DNA of 59,441 nucleotides from Pseudomonadota bacterium (GTDB lineage: Bacteria > Pseudomonadota > Alphaproteobacteria > GCA-2731375), in contig JAQBYC010000011.1 in assembly GCA_027623205.1 (NCBI GenBank), positions 1 through 59,441 on the forward strand, in the 5' to 3' direction. Each line of letters starts with the position of its first letter. Position 1 is the first letter of the stretch. Positions 1 to 7,629 of this stretch are shown here, piece by piece. The notes under the pieces are model-generated. The model saw only the letters and a list, made by a program, of their open reading frames with translations. It was not told the origin of the DNA and did not search any database. Both the position numbers and the translations under genes were made by a program.

Positions 1-68
1 ACGTATCAGATAATTTCCGCATCATATCACCCAAGGATTTTCGGGTTCTTAGGTGAGCGGGGTATAAT

Positions 69-1475
69 ATGAAAGCCATGACAAAGAATTGTAACGGGTC
101 GAGTGATACTCCCGGCGAACTACCCATCGAGGCATTGACCGGCAGCGTCAGGGATTTCCAGGAGTTGCGCGGCAGCGACCTGATTGGGCGGGTTCAGCCG
201 TTTTTTGACTGGCAGGATCTACGCCGGCAGCACGATCTCTGGTCCTATTCGAAGGCCACGAATACGGCGCCTACGTCCCATAGCGCGGCCACCAGTGACA
301 GCGGGGTCCGTACTGCTGGCGTCAACTTCGCGTCGCAAGACTATTTAAGCTTGTCGTCCCATGAGGCCGTCAAAGCAGCCGCCAAGGCGGCTATCGATGA
401 ATATGGCGTACATAGCGCCGGCTCCAGCGCATTGCTGGGTAACACCCGGTTTTCCCTCCAGTTGGAGCAAGTTGTTTCAGAATTCCTGGGCTTTGAACAT
501 ACGGTACTGTATCCCACCGGCTGGTCCGCCGGTTTTGGCGTCGTGCAGGGGTTGGTGCGGCCGGACGATCACGTGCTGATGGATATTCTCACGCACTCCT
601 GTCTGCAGGAAGGCGCAAAGGCGGCTACCCGGAACATCCATTTCCATGGTCATCTCAATGTTGACCGCGCCCGGCAAAGGCTTGCGAGGATCCGCGCCAA
701 CGATCCAAACAACGCCATCATGGTGATTACTGAAAGCCAGTTTTCGATGCATGCCGATACACCGGACCTGCGTGGGTTGCATGACGTTTGCCGCGAGTAC
801 AATGCGCTGCTGGTCATCGACGTGGCGCACGATCTTGGATGTGTCGGCGAAACCGGCCATGGGCAACTCGGCCTGCAAAATATGCTTGGCGATGCGGATC
901 TGATTATCGGCAGTTTTTCCAAGACCTTCGCCTCGAATGGCGGTTTCGTCGCCACCCGGTCACGAGCGGTTAAGGAATATCTGAAGTATTATAGCGCCAC
1001 GCAGACCTTCTCCAATGCTATGTCCCCGGCACAGGCGGCGAGCGTCCTGCAAGCTTTCGAGATCGTTCGCTCGGACGAGGGCGCAGCGTTGCGGCGCAAA
1101 CTAATGGACAATGTCCTGTACCTGCGGGCCGAACTGGGAAAGGCCCGGCTGGAAGTTACAGGCGTTCCGGGCGCCGTTGTCCCTGTAAATATCGGGACTG
1201 AAGGCTCGGCCCGTATCGCCGCGCGTCGACTGGCTGAACTCGCCGCGATCGTCAATCTCGTCGAATATCCCGCGGTGCCCAAGGGCAATGCCCGCTTTCG
1301 ACTTCAGGTAATGGCCAACCACAATAAGAAGGACATCGATACGCTGGTTAGGCTGATGGCCACCGCGGTGAAAGAGGCCGAGGTTCTCTTTCGCCCCTAC
1401 GGACAGGAATTGGCGGCAACCGCCATTCCAACCCCAATTCGACAAAGTGCTGCTCGACAAAGTGCTGCGACTTGA
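69..1475 (+). CDS. Alpha-oxoamine synthase-like PLP enzyme (BioF/Kbl/CqsA superfamily)
   Basis: This is a fold-type I PLP enzyme of the family that condenses an amino acid with an acyl-CoA to give an alpha-aminoketone (8-amino-7-oxononanoate synthase, 2-amino-3-ketobutyrate ligase, serine palmitoyltransferase, CqsA-type autoinducer synthase). The sequence shows NFASQDYLSLSSH near residue 90, an aspartate-histidine pair in VIDVAHDLG (usually DEAH-type), and GSFSKTFASNGG with the Schiff-base lysine at K285. An N-terminal extension of about 85 residues precedes the catalytic fold. At 468 aa it is longer than BioF or Kbl (about 390-400). The C-terminus ends in a duplicated RQSAA motif made by a 15-bp tandem repeat. 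The start is uncertain: ATG 69 has only a weak GAGCGGGG upstream, and ATG 78 is an alternative. No biotin, threonine or quorum-sensing partner is adjacent, so the substrate cannot be assigned. Confidence 0.8.
   Translation: MKAMTKNCNGSSDTPGELPIEALTGSVRDFQELRGSDLIGRVQPFFDWQDLRRQHDLWSYSKATNTAPTSHSAATSDSGVRTAGVNFASQDYLSLSSHEAVKAAAKAAIDEYGVHSAGSSALLGNTRFSLQLEQVVSEFLGFEHTVLYPTGWSAGFGVVQGLVRPDDHVLMDILTHSCLQEGAKAATRNIHFHGHLNVDRARQRLARIRANDPNNAIMVITESQFSMHADTPDLRGLHDVCREYNALLVIDVAHDLGCVGETGHGQLGLQNMLGDADLIIGSFSKTFASNGGFVATRSRAVKEYLKYYSATQTFSNAMSPAQAASVLQAFEIVRSDEGAALRRKLMDNVLYLRAELGKARLEVTGVPGAVVPVNIGTEGSARIAARRLAELAAIVNLVEYPAVPKGNARFRLQVMANHNKKDIDTLVRLMATAVKEAEVLFRPYGQELAATAIPTPIRQSAARQSAAT
1440..1469 (+). 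repeat. 15-bp tandem duplication at gene 3' end
   Basis: Two copies of CGACAAAGTGCTGCT (the second ending in G) lie head to tail in frame and duplicate RQSAA at the C-terminus of the PLP enzyme. It looks like a recent slippage event in a non-conserved tail. Confidence 0.85.
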
Positions 1476-1481
1476 ATGTGG

Positions 1482-1507
1482 CTTCAGAAATGCGACGTCG
1501 TCTGAAG
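1482..1507. terminator. Possible hairpin between convergent genes
   Basis: CTTCAGA (1482-1488) pairs perfectly with TCTGAAG (1501-1507), just after the stop of the PLP enzyme and ahead of the convergent response regulator. No T-run follows, so an intrinsic terminator is only a suggestion. The rest of 1508-1692 holds nothing recognisable. Confidence 0.3.
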
Positions 1508-1692
1508 ATTAGCCGCGACAGCTCCTGGGCCGCTAAGGCGGACCGGCGTTGGCGCGACCCCCAAAATCAACTGGCCAGCGGCGCGCCTCCGAGTGCTGGC
1601 CCGCCCGAGTAATGCCCGTCCTGAATTGATGAACATCGAAAAAGGACGCGGCTGATCGGATTCACCGCGGCGGCTACGGACCCATGCGGCCG

Positions 1693-2076
1693 CTAACAAT
1701 TCGCCGATAGCGAGGGATCCAAACAGGCTTTAATTTTTTCGAGCAGGCGTGGCAAATTTATAGGCTTGGTGTCGAAGTCAGCACAGCCGGCCTCGATGCT
1801 CTTCGCCAGATCTGTGGCGAGGGCATGGGCGGTCAAGGCAATGATCGGAATGCCGGCTATTTCAGGATTGGCCTTGATCCGCCGGGTTGCTTCCCAGCCG
1901 TCCATCTCACCCAGCGCGATGTCCATCAGAATTAAATCTGGTTTTTCGCTTGCCGCCATGGCGACTCCGACAGGCCCATCGACCGCGAAGCACATGCTGT
2001 AACCACGCCGCAGCAGTCGGCGCCCAAGCATATCCCTGTTCATTTCGTTGTCTTCGACCAATAGAATTTTTGGCAT
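1693..2076 (-). CDS. Single-domain response regulator (DivK/CheY-like)
   Basis: This stand-alone receiver domain of 127 aa has no output domain. From MPKILLVEDN it carries the acidic pair at E8/D9, the phosphoacceptor D52 in LILMDIALGEMDG, a threonine in ALTAHA and the conserved lysine in DTKPINL, so it should be phosphorylatable. I chose the ATG at 2076 over one 33 bases upstream because receiver domains begin at this point. It starts 26 bases beyond the stop of the hybrid kinase (2102), in the same direction, so the two are probably co-transcribed and cognate. Being a single domain, it would act by protein-protein contact or as a phosphotransfer intermediate, as DivK does. The pathway is unknown. 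Confidence 0.9.
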   Translation of the reverse strand: MPKILLVEDNEMNRDMLGRRLLRRGYSMCFAVDGPVGVAMAASEKPDLILMDIALGEMDGWEATRRIKANPEIAGIPIIALTAHALATDLAKSIEAGCADFDTKPINLPRLLEKIKACLDPSLSANC

Positions 2077-2101
2077 TTTCCGTTTCCCGACTCGCCGAGC
2101 G

Positions 2102-3967
2102 TCAACCATTCCCCGAGATTATCGCCAGCAGGTCATGGGCGATTTGTTGGGGGTCGTTGCCAGAAGCGTCAAGTGTCTTGTCGACCCCGCCTATCCATGC
2201 GTCGGATTTATTGGTGCGGATCGAGACCAATCTAGGCATTGGCTTGGGATCAACGGCATTGGCAAACGCCTTCAGGAAGTCAAAATTATTGTTTGGCGTG
2301 TCGATCTTTCCCAATAGTACGGCATGCGGCCGCGCGATGCGGGCTTGCGCCAATGCGTCATCGACGGAGGCCACTGCGATCACCGCGAGGTTCTCCCGGC
2401 GCAACAGTTCCACTACCTCCACGCTCAATGCACCATTCGCGCCGACGACCAATACCGAGCCCGGCTGATCATCGGAACACGGTGCCGCCAGTTCGTTGTC
2501 GATCACTGGAACGGCTGGACGGTTGCCCGTCATCGATGCCGCCTCGGTTTCGCCTGGCTCCGTGGCTGCTGTTGCGACCGTCGGCGGTCTCGTCGGCAGG
2601 CGAATCGTAAAACATGCACCGTTGCCAAATTCGCTCTCGACCGTGATATCGCCACCCATCAATCGGCACAACTTGCGGCTCACCGCCAAGCCAAGGCCGG
2701 TTCCGCCAAACTCCTGGGCGATGCCCGAATTAACCTGGCTGAAATTCTGAAACAATTGCGGCAGATCGGCTTCACGGATGCCGATGCCTGTATCAGCAAC
2801 GCTGATGGTAAACCATCGGCCCGTCGCGCCGTCCTCCAGCTTGCTTTCGAGCGTGATCCGCCCGTTGGAGGTGAACTTGCCCGCATTGCTCAACAGATTG
2901 ATCACCGCCTGGCGCAGTTTCGTCATGTCGCAGGTAACGGTGCCCAGTCCAGGCCCTTGGTGGATAATGAGTTGGTTGGCATTTTTTGCCAAGACCGGCC
3001 GGCAGGTATATGCCACATCGTCGATGAAGGCGGGCAGTTCGAACGGCTCGGAATAAAGCTCCGTCTTGCCTGCTTCGATCTTCGAAAGATCCAGAACATC
3101 GGTGAGCAATGACAATAGGTGCATGCCTGCCCGGTTGATCTTTTCCAGATCGGCGATCTCCTCGCCGCGGCCACTGAGCTCGGCATCCTCGAGCAGCAAT
3201 TCACTATAGCCGATCACCGCGTTCAGTGGCGTCCTCAACTCATGACTCATCTTGGCCAGGAATTCTGATTTTGCGGTATTCGCCTGCTCCGCCGCATCCT
3301 TGGCTTCGCGCAATTCGGCCAAAGTGATGCGATGGCGGTGGACTTCGCGCTGCATATCAGACTCCGACGCGACGATGTTGGCGTAATAGACTGCCATCAG
3401 TGAAACGTATATCGACGCGCAGAAAATTGAAATCATGCCGACGCCAACGATGTCCGACATCCGCACATGAAAGGGAAAGCCGCCGTTCAGCGCATAAGCT
3501 GCATAAAAGCCCAGCAAGTTGACGCAGAGGATGCCAATCACCGCGATACGAAATCGAAACGCCGCACCCAGATAGTAGAAGGCCAGTAGCGGCACCATCA
3601 GCAACCATGGCATGAATGGCGAACTGACGCCGCCATAAAAGAAGCAACCCCAAAGCGTCGCAAATGTCAGATTTTGCACCGATAATAACGCCAAGGCGTG
3701 GTAGTGGCCGGTCAGCCGGAGCGCCATTGGGAACAGCCAGAACGCCAGGATTGAAAAACCGAGAATAGGCACATGCGGAATCGGGTCGGGATCGATGACT
3801 AAGAGCGATATCGTGATCGGGTGTCCGAGAAACGGTCCGAATAAATGAGAGATAACGAACATCCGCGCCCGTGGCGCCAGATCGATGTCCTGTTTGATCC
3901 ACGAAGGAATGAACCAGTCGACGACCAAATACACCAAACTTAGCGAATTTTTCAGATGCCATGCCAT
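2102..3967 (-). CDS. Membrane hybrid histidine kinase with degenerate C-terminal receiver
   Basis: This sensor kinase has about six hydrophobic segments in the first 210 residues, a short coiled coil (LAELREAKDAAEQANTAKSE), a HisKA domain FLAKMSHELRTPLNAV with phosphoacceptor H242, and a HATPase_c domain with NLLSNAGKF (N box), DTGIGI (G1) and GGTGLGLAVSRKL (G2). The last 115 residues have receiver-like spacing, but the acidic pair and phosphoacceptor Asp are missing: LVVGANG stands where VVEDN is expected and AVLLGKID where LLLDI is expected. Phosphoryl flow therefore probably goes to the neighbouring free receiver. I place the start at ATG 3967, which has GGAG nine bases upstream. ATG 3982 is the alternative. 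The signal sensed is unknown. Confidence 0.88.
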   Translation of the reverse strand: MAWHLKNSLSLVYLVVDWFIPSWIKQDIDLAPRARMFVISHLFGPFLGHPITISLLVIDPDPIPHVPILGFSILAFWLFPMALRLTGHYHALALLSVQNLTFATLWGCFFYGGVSSPFMPWLLMVPLLAFYYLGAAFRFRIAVIGILCVNLLGFYAAYALNGGFPFHVRMSDIVGVGMISIFCASIYVSLMAVYYANIVASESDMQREVHRHRITLAELREAKDAAEQANTAKSEFLAKMSHELRTPLNAVIGYSELLLEDAELSGRGEEIADLEKINRAGMHLLSLLTDVLDLSKIEAGKTELYSEPFELPAFIDDVAYTCRPVLAKNANQLIIHQGPGLGTVTCDMTKLRQAVINLLSNAGKFTSNGRITLESKLEDGATGRWFTISVADTGIGIREADLPQLFQNFSQVNSGIAQEFGGTGLGLAVSRKLCRLMGGDITVESEFGNGACFTIRLPTRPPTVATAATEPGETEAASMTGNRPAVPVIDNELAAPCSDDQPGSVLVVGANGALSVEVVELLRRENLAVIAVASVDDALAQARIARPHAVLLGKIDTPNNNFDFLKAFANAVDPKPMPRLVSIRTNKSDAWIGGVDKTLDASGNDPQQIAHDLLAIISGNG

Positions 3968-4370
3968 TCGCGCATTCTCCATCGCACAAGAAATATTCGC
4001 AATAGCTTATAGTAAGCGGAAACTGTCTGATGATTTCCCGACGATGGCCATAATTTGGTAAACAAAAGGTTAACTGCGAGCCGACGGATCTAGATCTAGG
4101 GGCGATCGAAATTGCCTTGCTTCAGCTGTGAAATCATCTGCCGAACGCGCTCGACCTTCCGCTACCAGGGAAGGCAGCGCAAAGGCGCTGCTTTGCGGAT
4201 CCGCTCTCCCATATCGAAAATGCTCTATCGTCTGTCGCACAGGACAACCCGCTCGACGTTGGCGTCAACAATTGCGGCCGCGGTTGGCTGCCGGTTCAAT
4301 CGTTTCCGGTCTGACCGGCGTCGGCCCGGGGAAGGCCGCGCGGGGCTCAGGCCGTCAATTCGGCGCCGGT
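3968..4370. other. Non-coding stretch between two kinase genes
   Basis: About 400 bases without a convincing gene. The half nearest the hybrid kinase is AT-rich and holds a CtrA-like site (4058-4074), as expected for a minus-strand promoter region. Near 4174-4191 there is a 7-bp stem (GCAGCGC/GCGCTGC) with an AAAG loop. Open frames on the plus strand here match no family I know and start without a ribosome binding site. Confidence 0.5.
4058..4074 (-). promoter_or_regulatory. CtrA-like binding site upstream of hybrid kinase
   Basis: Read on the minus strand, the sequence is TTAA, seven bases, then TTTAC. The alphaproteobacterial CtrA consensus is TTAA-N7-TTAAC, so there is one mismatch. It lies about 90 bases upstream of the hybrid kinase start. 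The site is short, so chance occurrence is possible. Confidence 0.35.
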
Positions 4371-5432
4371 CTACGTTCGGCCATCCAGGACCTCGCGCAC
4401 CCGCTGGGCCAGAATAGCGGACTGATACGGTTTGTATATAAACGCCATATTCTCGTCGATCTGGCCTTGACGACCGAGGACATCCCGGGAGTAGCCCGAT
4501 GAAAATAGCACGCCGGCCGCCGGATATCGTTCGCGGAAGGCGGCGGCGATTTCGCGCCCATTCATCCCACGGGGCAGGATCATATCAGTTAGCAGCAGGT
4601 CGATCTTGCTGGCAGCGGCCATCGCCTCCAGCGCCGCCGGGCCGTCCCCTGCCTCTAGGACGGTGTAGCCGAGGCGGCTGAGCGCCCGCACAAGGTAACT
4701 CCGCAGGTCCGCGTTGTCCTCGACCACAATGATCGTTTCGTCGCCCGTCGGCTTGCTCTTTTGGGGCACCCTAGGGGCGGGTTCGACGTTAACCGTCTGT
4801 TCGGCCCTGGGCAGATGGATCCTGACCGTCGTGCCGTGCCCAATTTCGCTATAAATCGCTACGTGGCCGCCCGATTGTTGGGCGAAGTCAAACACCTTGG
4901 TCAGGCCCAACCCAATGCCTTTACCGCCGTCCTTGGTGGTGAAAAAAGGCTCGAACGCCTGTGCTAAAACGTCCGCCGGCATCCCGATGCCGCTGTCACT
5001 AATAGCGATGGTCACATAGTCTCCAGGCGCCAGGTTCTCTGGTCTTGCAGTATCGTCTTCTTTCAGAATCTGGTTGGCCGTTTCGATCGTTAGCCGCCCG
5101 CCTTCGGGCATGGCATCGCGGGCGTTGACGGCGAGGTTCAAAAGCGCGGTTTTCAAGTGCCCGGCATCGACCATGATCGGCCAAGGATCCGCCGCCGGCT
5201 TAATCTCAATGGCGATGTCTGCCCCAATTTTGAGCGCGGCAAGTTGCTGGAACTGAGGCAGCACCTCGTTGATTCGGGTGAGCGCCACCTCGGTTTGCTG
5301 GCGCTCCGTCGCACGTTGCTCCAACTCGATAATGCATTGGCGGAGTGCCAGCACATCATCGACGAGTTCGTCTTTTTGTTTACAGGCCAGCTTCGATCGT
5401 CCGCTGCCGGACCCGAAAGTTGGCGTTTCCAT
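4371..5432 (-). CDS. Kinase-ATPase/receiver protein lacking the DHp histidine domain
   Basis: This 353-aa protein joins a HATPase_c domain (NLAVNARDAMP, ISDSGIGMP, GKGIGLGLTKV) to an intact receiver (IIVVEDNADL, phosphoacceptor D283 in LLTDMILPRG, conserved K in IYKPYQ). Proteins of this architecture normally carry, after a coiled coil ending in a QxMxALGxL motif, an H-box (AHDFNN) and a dimerisation helix pair. Here the coiled coil (residues about 20-62, ending FQQLAAL) runs directly into KIGADIAIEIKP, which corresponds to the stretch just before the ATPase domain. The roughly 80-residue segment with the phosphoacceptor histidine is absent with the frame intact. The protein may be a non-kinase regulator, phosphorylate in trans, or be decaying. 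A GGGGGCGG precedes the ATG at 5432. Confidence 0.85.
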   Translation of the reverse strand: METPTFGSGSGRSKLACKQKDELVDDVLALRQCIIELEQRATERQQTEVALTRINEVLPQFQQLAALKIGADIAIEIKPAADPWPIMVDAGHLKTALLNLAVNARDAMPEGGRLTIETANQILKEDDTARPENLAPGDYVTIAISDSGIGMPADVLAQAFEPFFTTKDGGKGIGLGLTKVFDFAQQSGGHVAIYSEIGHGTTVRIHLPRAEQTVNVEPAPRVPQKSKPTGDETIIVVEDNADLRSYLVRALSRLGYTVLEAGDGPAALEAMAAASKIDLLLTDMILPRGMNGREIAAAFRERYPAAGVLFSSGYSRDVLGRQGQIDENMAFIYKPYQSAILAQRVREVLDGRT

Positions 5433-5843
5433 GACCGCCCCCTAGATAGACCATGGCAAGACTCATGATCAGACTCAATACGGCACAAAAATTGTGCAAT
5501 AACATTAACCAACGGTGAATCCGTCCTGAATAGGAATGCCAGGAAAATCACCGGATTTCCCGAAACATTTCTTCTTCGGGGCGATGCCTATTCATCGGGA
5601 CGTATCCAGCACCTTGTCAATGCCCACAATTTTAGGTCTGCGGATATTGAAGCAATCTAGCACGGCGGTCAATTCGCCGAAACCCGCTATCAGAAAATGG
5701 AGGTATGAGTGGAATTACCTGTATCGCCGTTCCCGTCTCAGCGGACGATTTGGACCAACCTTGAAATGCCCTGGCGGCAGATCTGCGATTTTGACGCCCG
5801 TATTTCTGAACACAACCAAATGTTTGTCTCGGCCCAGCCGCGC
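5433..5843. other. Non-coding stretch, possible gene remnant
   Basis: About 410 bases between a kinase gene and an SDR gene, both on the minus strand. The part next to the kinase is AT-rich and includes TTAACCAACGG (from 5505), resembling half a CtrA site. At 5705 a plus-strand ATG just after GGAGGT opens a 19-codon frame (MSGITCIAVPVSADDLDQP) that stops at once. It could be a decayed gene start or chance. Nothing else is recognisable. Confidence 0.4.
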
Positions 5844-6584
5844 CTACATCAGAACACCGCCATCGACGGTGTGCAGTTGTCCCGTGATAAAGGCGCTTTC
5901 ATCGGAAGCCAGAAACAGCACCAGATTGGCTACTTCCTGGGCCGTGCCCAGGCGGCCCATGGGCTGACGGGCGATGAAGTCGCGGCGTTGCTGTTGGGGA
6001 TCCTCTGCCGCATTGATACGATCCCCCAAGGAGGGCGTATCGATAGTGCCGGGCGCGATCGCGTTGCAACGTATCCCCTGTCCTACATAGTCGGCGGCGA
6101 TGGATTTGGTCAGGCCGGTGACAGCCGCCTTCGAGGCGCTATAAATACATCGGCTGACGATGCCTTTGGCGGCCGAGGCGATAGAAGATGTGTTGATGAT
6201 GCTACCGCCGCCGTTCTCCAGCATGGCCGGCAGAAAGGCCCGGCAGACCCGGTACATGGATTTCACGTTCAGATCGAACGCAAAGTCCCATTCCTCTTCG
6301 GTGGAGTCCAACAAGGTGCCATTGTGCACAAAGCCCGCGCAGTTGAAGAGAATATCCACCGCGCCATGGCGTTGCGCGGCCTGTCTGATGGCGTCGGGGT
6401 CGCGGGCATCGAGCGTCTCGACAATTACATCACCCTGACCGTTCAATTGGCTCAGGACATCCATATTGATATCCGTAGCGATAACCTGGGCCCCTTCGCG
6501 CAGGAAGGTTTCCGCGGTAGCCCGGCCAATACCCTGTGCGGCGGCCGTGACAAAGGCGCGTTTCCCGTCCAAACGTCCACTCAT
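5844..6584 (-). CDS. Short-chain dehydrogenase, DHRS6/BDH2-like
   Basis: This is a classical SDR of 246 aa with the NAD-binding TAAAQGIGR motif near the N-terminus, an aspartate after beta-2 (ATDIN) that favours NAD over NADP, the NCAG motif, catalytic Ser in NTSSIAS and YSASK as catalytic Tyr-Lys. It matches the pattern of the DHRS6/BDH2 group (type 2 beta-hydroxybutyrate or 4-oxoproline reductase in animals; various sugar-acid dehydrogenases in bacteria) over almost its whole length, including CAGFVHNGT and PGTIDTPSL. AAGGA lies before the ATG at 6584. It follows the D-erythronate dehydrogenase-like gene by 11 bases, so the two are co-transcribed, which suggests a hydroxy-acid substrate. 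The exact substrate is unknown. Confidence 0.85.
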   Translation of the reverse strand: MSGRLDGKRAFVTAAAQGIGRATAETFLREGAQVIATDINMDVLSQLNGQGDVIVETLDARDPDAIRQAAQRHGAVDILFNCAGFVHNGTLLDSTEEEWDFAFDLNVKSMYRVCRAFLPAMLENGGGSIINTSSIASAAKGIVSRCIYSASKAAVTGLTKSIAADYVGQGIRCNAIAPGTIDTPSLGDRINAAEDPQQQRRDFIARQPMGRLGTAQEVANLVLFLASDESAFITGQLHTVDGGVLM

Positions 6585-6595
6585 GGCAATCTTCC

Positions 6596-7573
6596 TTACT
6601 GTAGTTCATCTTCGATATAGGCGGATATTACATCCCCGATGTTGCTGTCGCTAGGGAAACCCAAGCTAGCGGCCTTGACCGACGACGTAGTCTTGGGCCA
6701 ACCGTCGACAATGGCCTGAATTTGCGGATCCACCTGGAATGTAATCCGGCCCCGCGTGCGATTGGTTTCCACCGCCTGCACGGCTGCCGCCACATCACCC
6801 ATGGAGACGGAGAAACCGGACAATAAAATCGCCCGGGACGCGCCCAATCGGGCGCTATCCAATTCATGCATATGCATGAAGCACTCCACCACCGTGCGCG
6901 GCGACATAATCGCCATGCGGGATTCCGGCGTCACCGGGCAAACCATGTCGACGCCGTTCAAGGGTTCGCGGATAATCCCCGAGGCGAAACCAGAGGCCGC
7001 CTTGTTTGGCTTGCCCGGCCGCACCACAATGGTTGGCAGGCGCATGGCCCGGCCATCGATATAGCGCTTGCGGCTGTAGTCCGTGATGAGGAACTCGCCG
7101 ATTACCTTCTGGGCGCCATAGGAGGTTTCCGGTGTGATCGGAGTTTCATCCACCACAGTATCCGGTACCTCGCCGCCATAGACCGCCAGGGATGAGGCGA
7201 AGACCACGCGCGGCGTTCCGTCCGCGGCCCGGGCCGCTTCCAAGACGTTTTGGGTACCGGCCAAATTGACCTGATAGCCCAGATCGAATTCGGCCTCCGC
7301 GCCGGCGCTGACCACGGCGGCGAGGTGAAATACGCTGTTGGTATGGACATCGATGACCTCGGCCACGAGGCCGGCATCGGTGATGTCGCCGGTGATGGCC
7401 CGGACGCGCTCATCCGCCAATTCGCCATCGGATGGCGCTACGGCGTCGAACAAAACCAGATCCGTCACCGGCTCCGCATGTCCCGACGGTCCGATCAGAT
7501 CACCCTGGGCCAATATGCGCTGGGCTAATTTACGGCCGATAAATCCAGCGCCACCCGTAATCACCACTTTCAT
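6596..7573 (-). CDS. denD: NAD-dependent epimerase/dehydratase family, D-erythronate dehydrogenase-like
   Basis: This extended SDR of 325 aa starts MKVVITGGAGFIGRKLAQRIL (Rossmann GxxGxxG) and has the LVLFDAVAPS segment typical of the DenD group, an SLAVYGG region and catalytic Tyr-x-x-x-Lys in YGAQK. DenD enzymes oxidise D-erythronate to 2-oxo-D-erythronate in four-carbon acid sugar catabolism. The start is the ATG at 7573, with AAGGAG eight bases upstream; a TTG one codon earlier is ignored. The usual partners (OtnI isomerase, four-carbon acid kinase) are absent here. Instead the gene sits between an aminotransferase and a DHRS6-like SDR. The family is clear and the substrate is an inference. 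Confidence 0.75.
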   Translation of the reverse strand: MKVVITGGAGFIGRKLAQRILAQGDLIGPSGHAEPVTDLVLFDAVAPSDGELADERVRAITGDITDAGLVAEVIDVHTNSVFHLAAVVSAGAEAEFDLGYQVNLAGTQNVLEAARAADGTPRVVFASSLAVYGGEVPDTVVDETPITPETSYGAQKVIGEFLITDYSRKRYIDGRAMRLPTIVVRPGKPNKAASGFASGIIREPLNGVDMVCPVTPESRMAIMSPRTVVECFMHMHELDSARLGASRAILLSGFSVSMGDVAAAVQAVETNRTRGRITFQVDPQIQAIVDGWPKTTSSVKAASLGFPSDSNIGDVISAYIEDELQ

Positions 7574-7629
7574 CAAATATGCTCCTTGGCATTTGCCCTA
7601 TGGATCAAAAAAATCATCGTCTGCTATCA

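Noticed and set aside
63-68. TATAAT immediately before the first ATG as a -10 box
   Set aside because: It would start transcription inside the gene unless the ATG at 78 is used, and there is no good -35 element at the right distance.
4128-4502. Plus-strand frame of 124 codons opposite the kinase end
   Set aside because: It has no ribosome binding site, no recognisable motif, and overlaps the receiver domain of a clear gene.
5705-5764. Short frame MSGITCIAVPVSADDLDQP after GGAGGT
   Set aside because: It stops after 19 codons and the downstream sequence gives no continuing homology I can identify; a decayed gene start is possible but not supportable.
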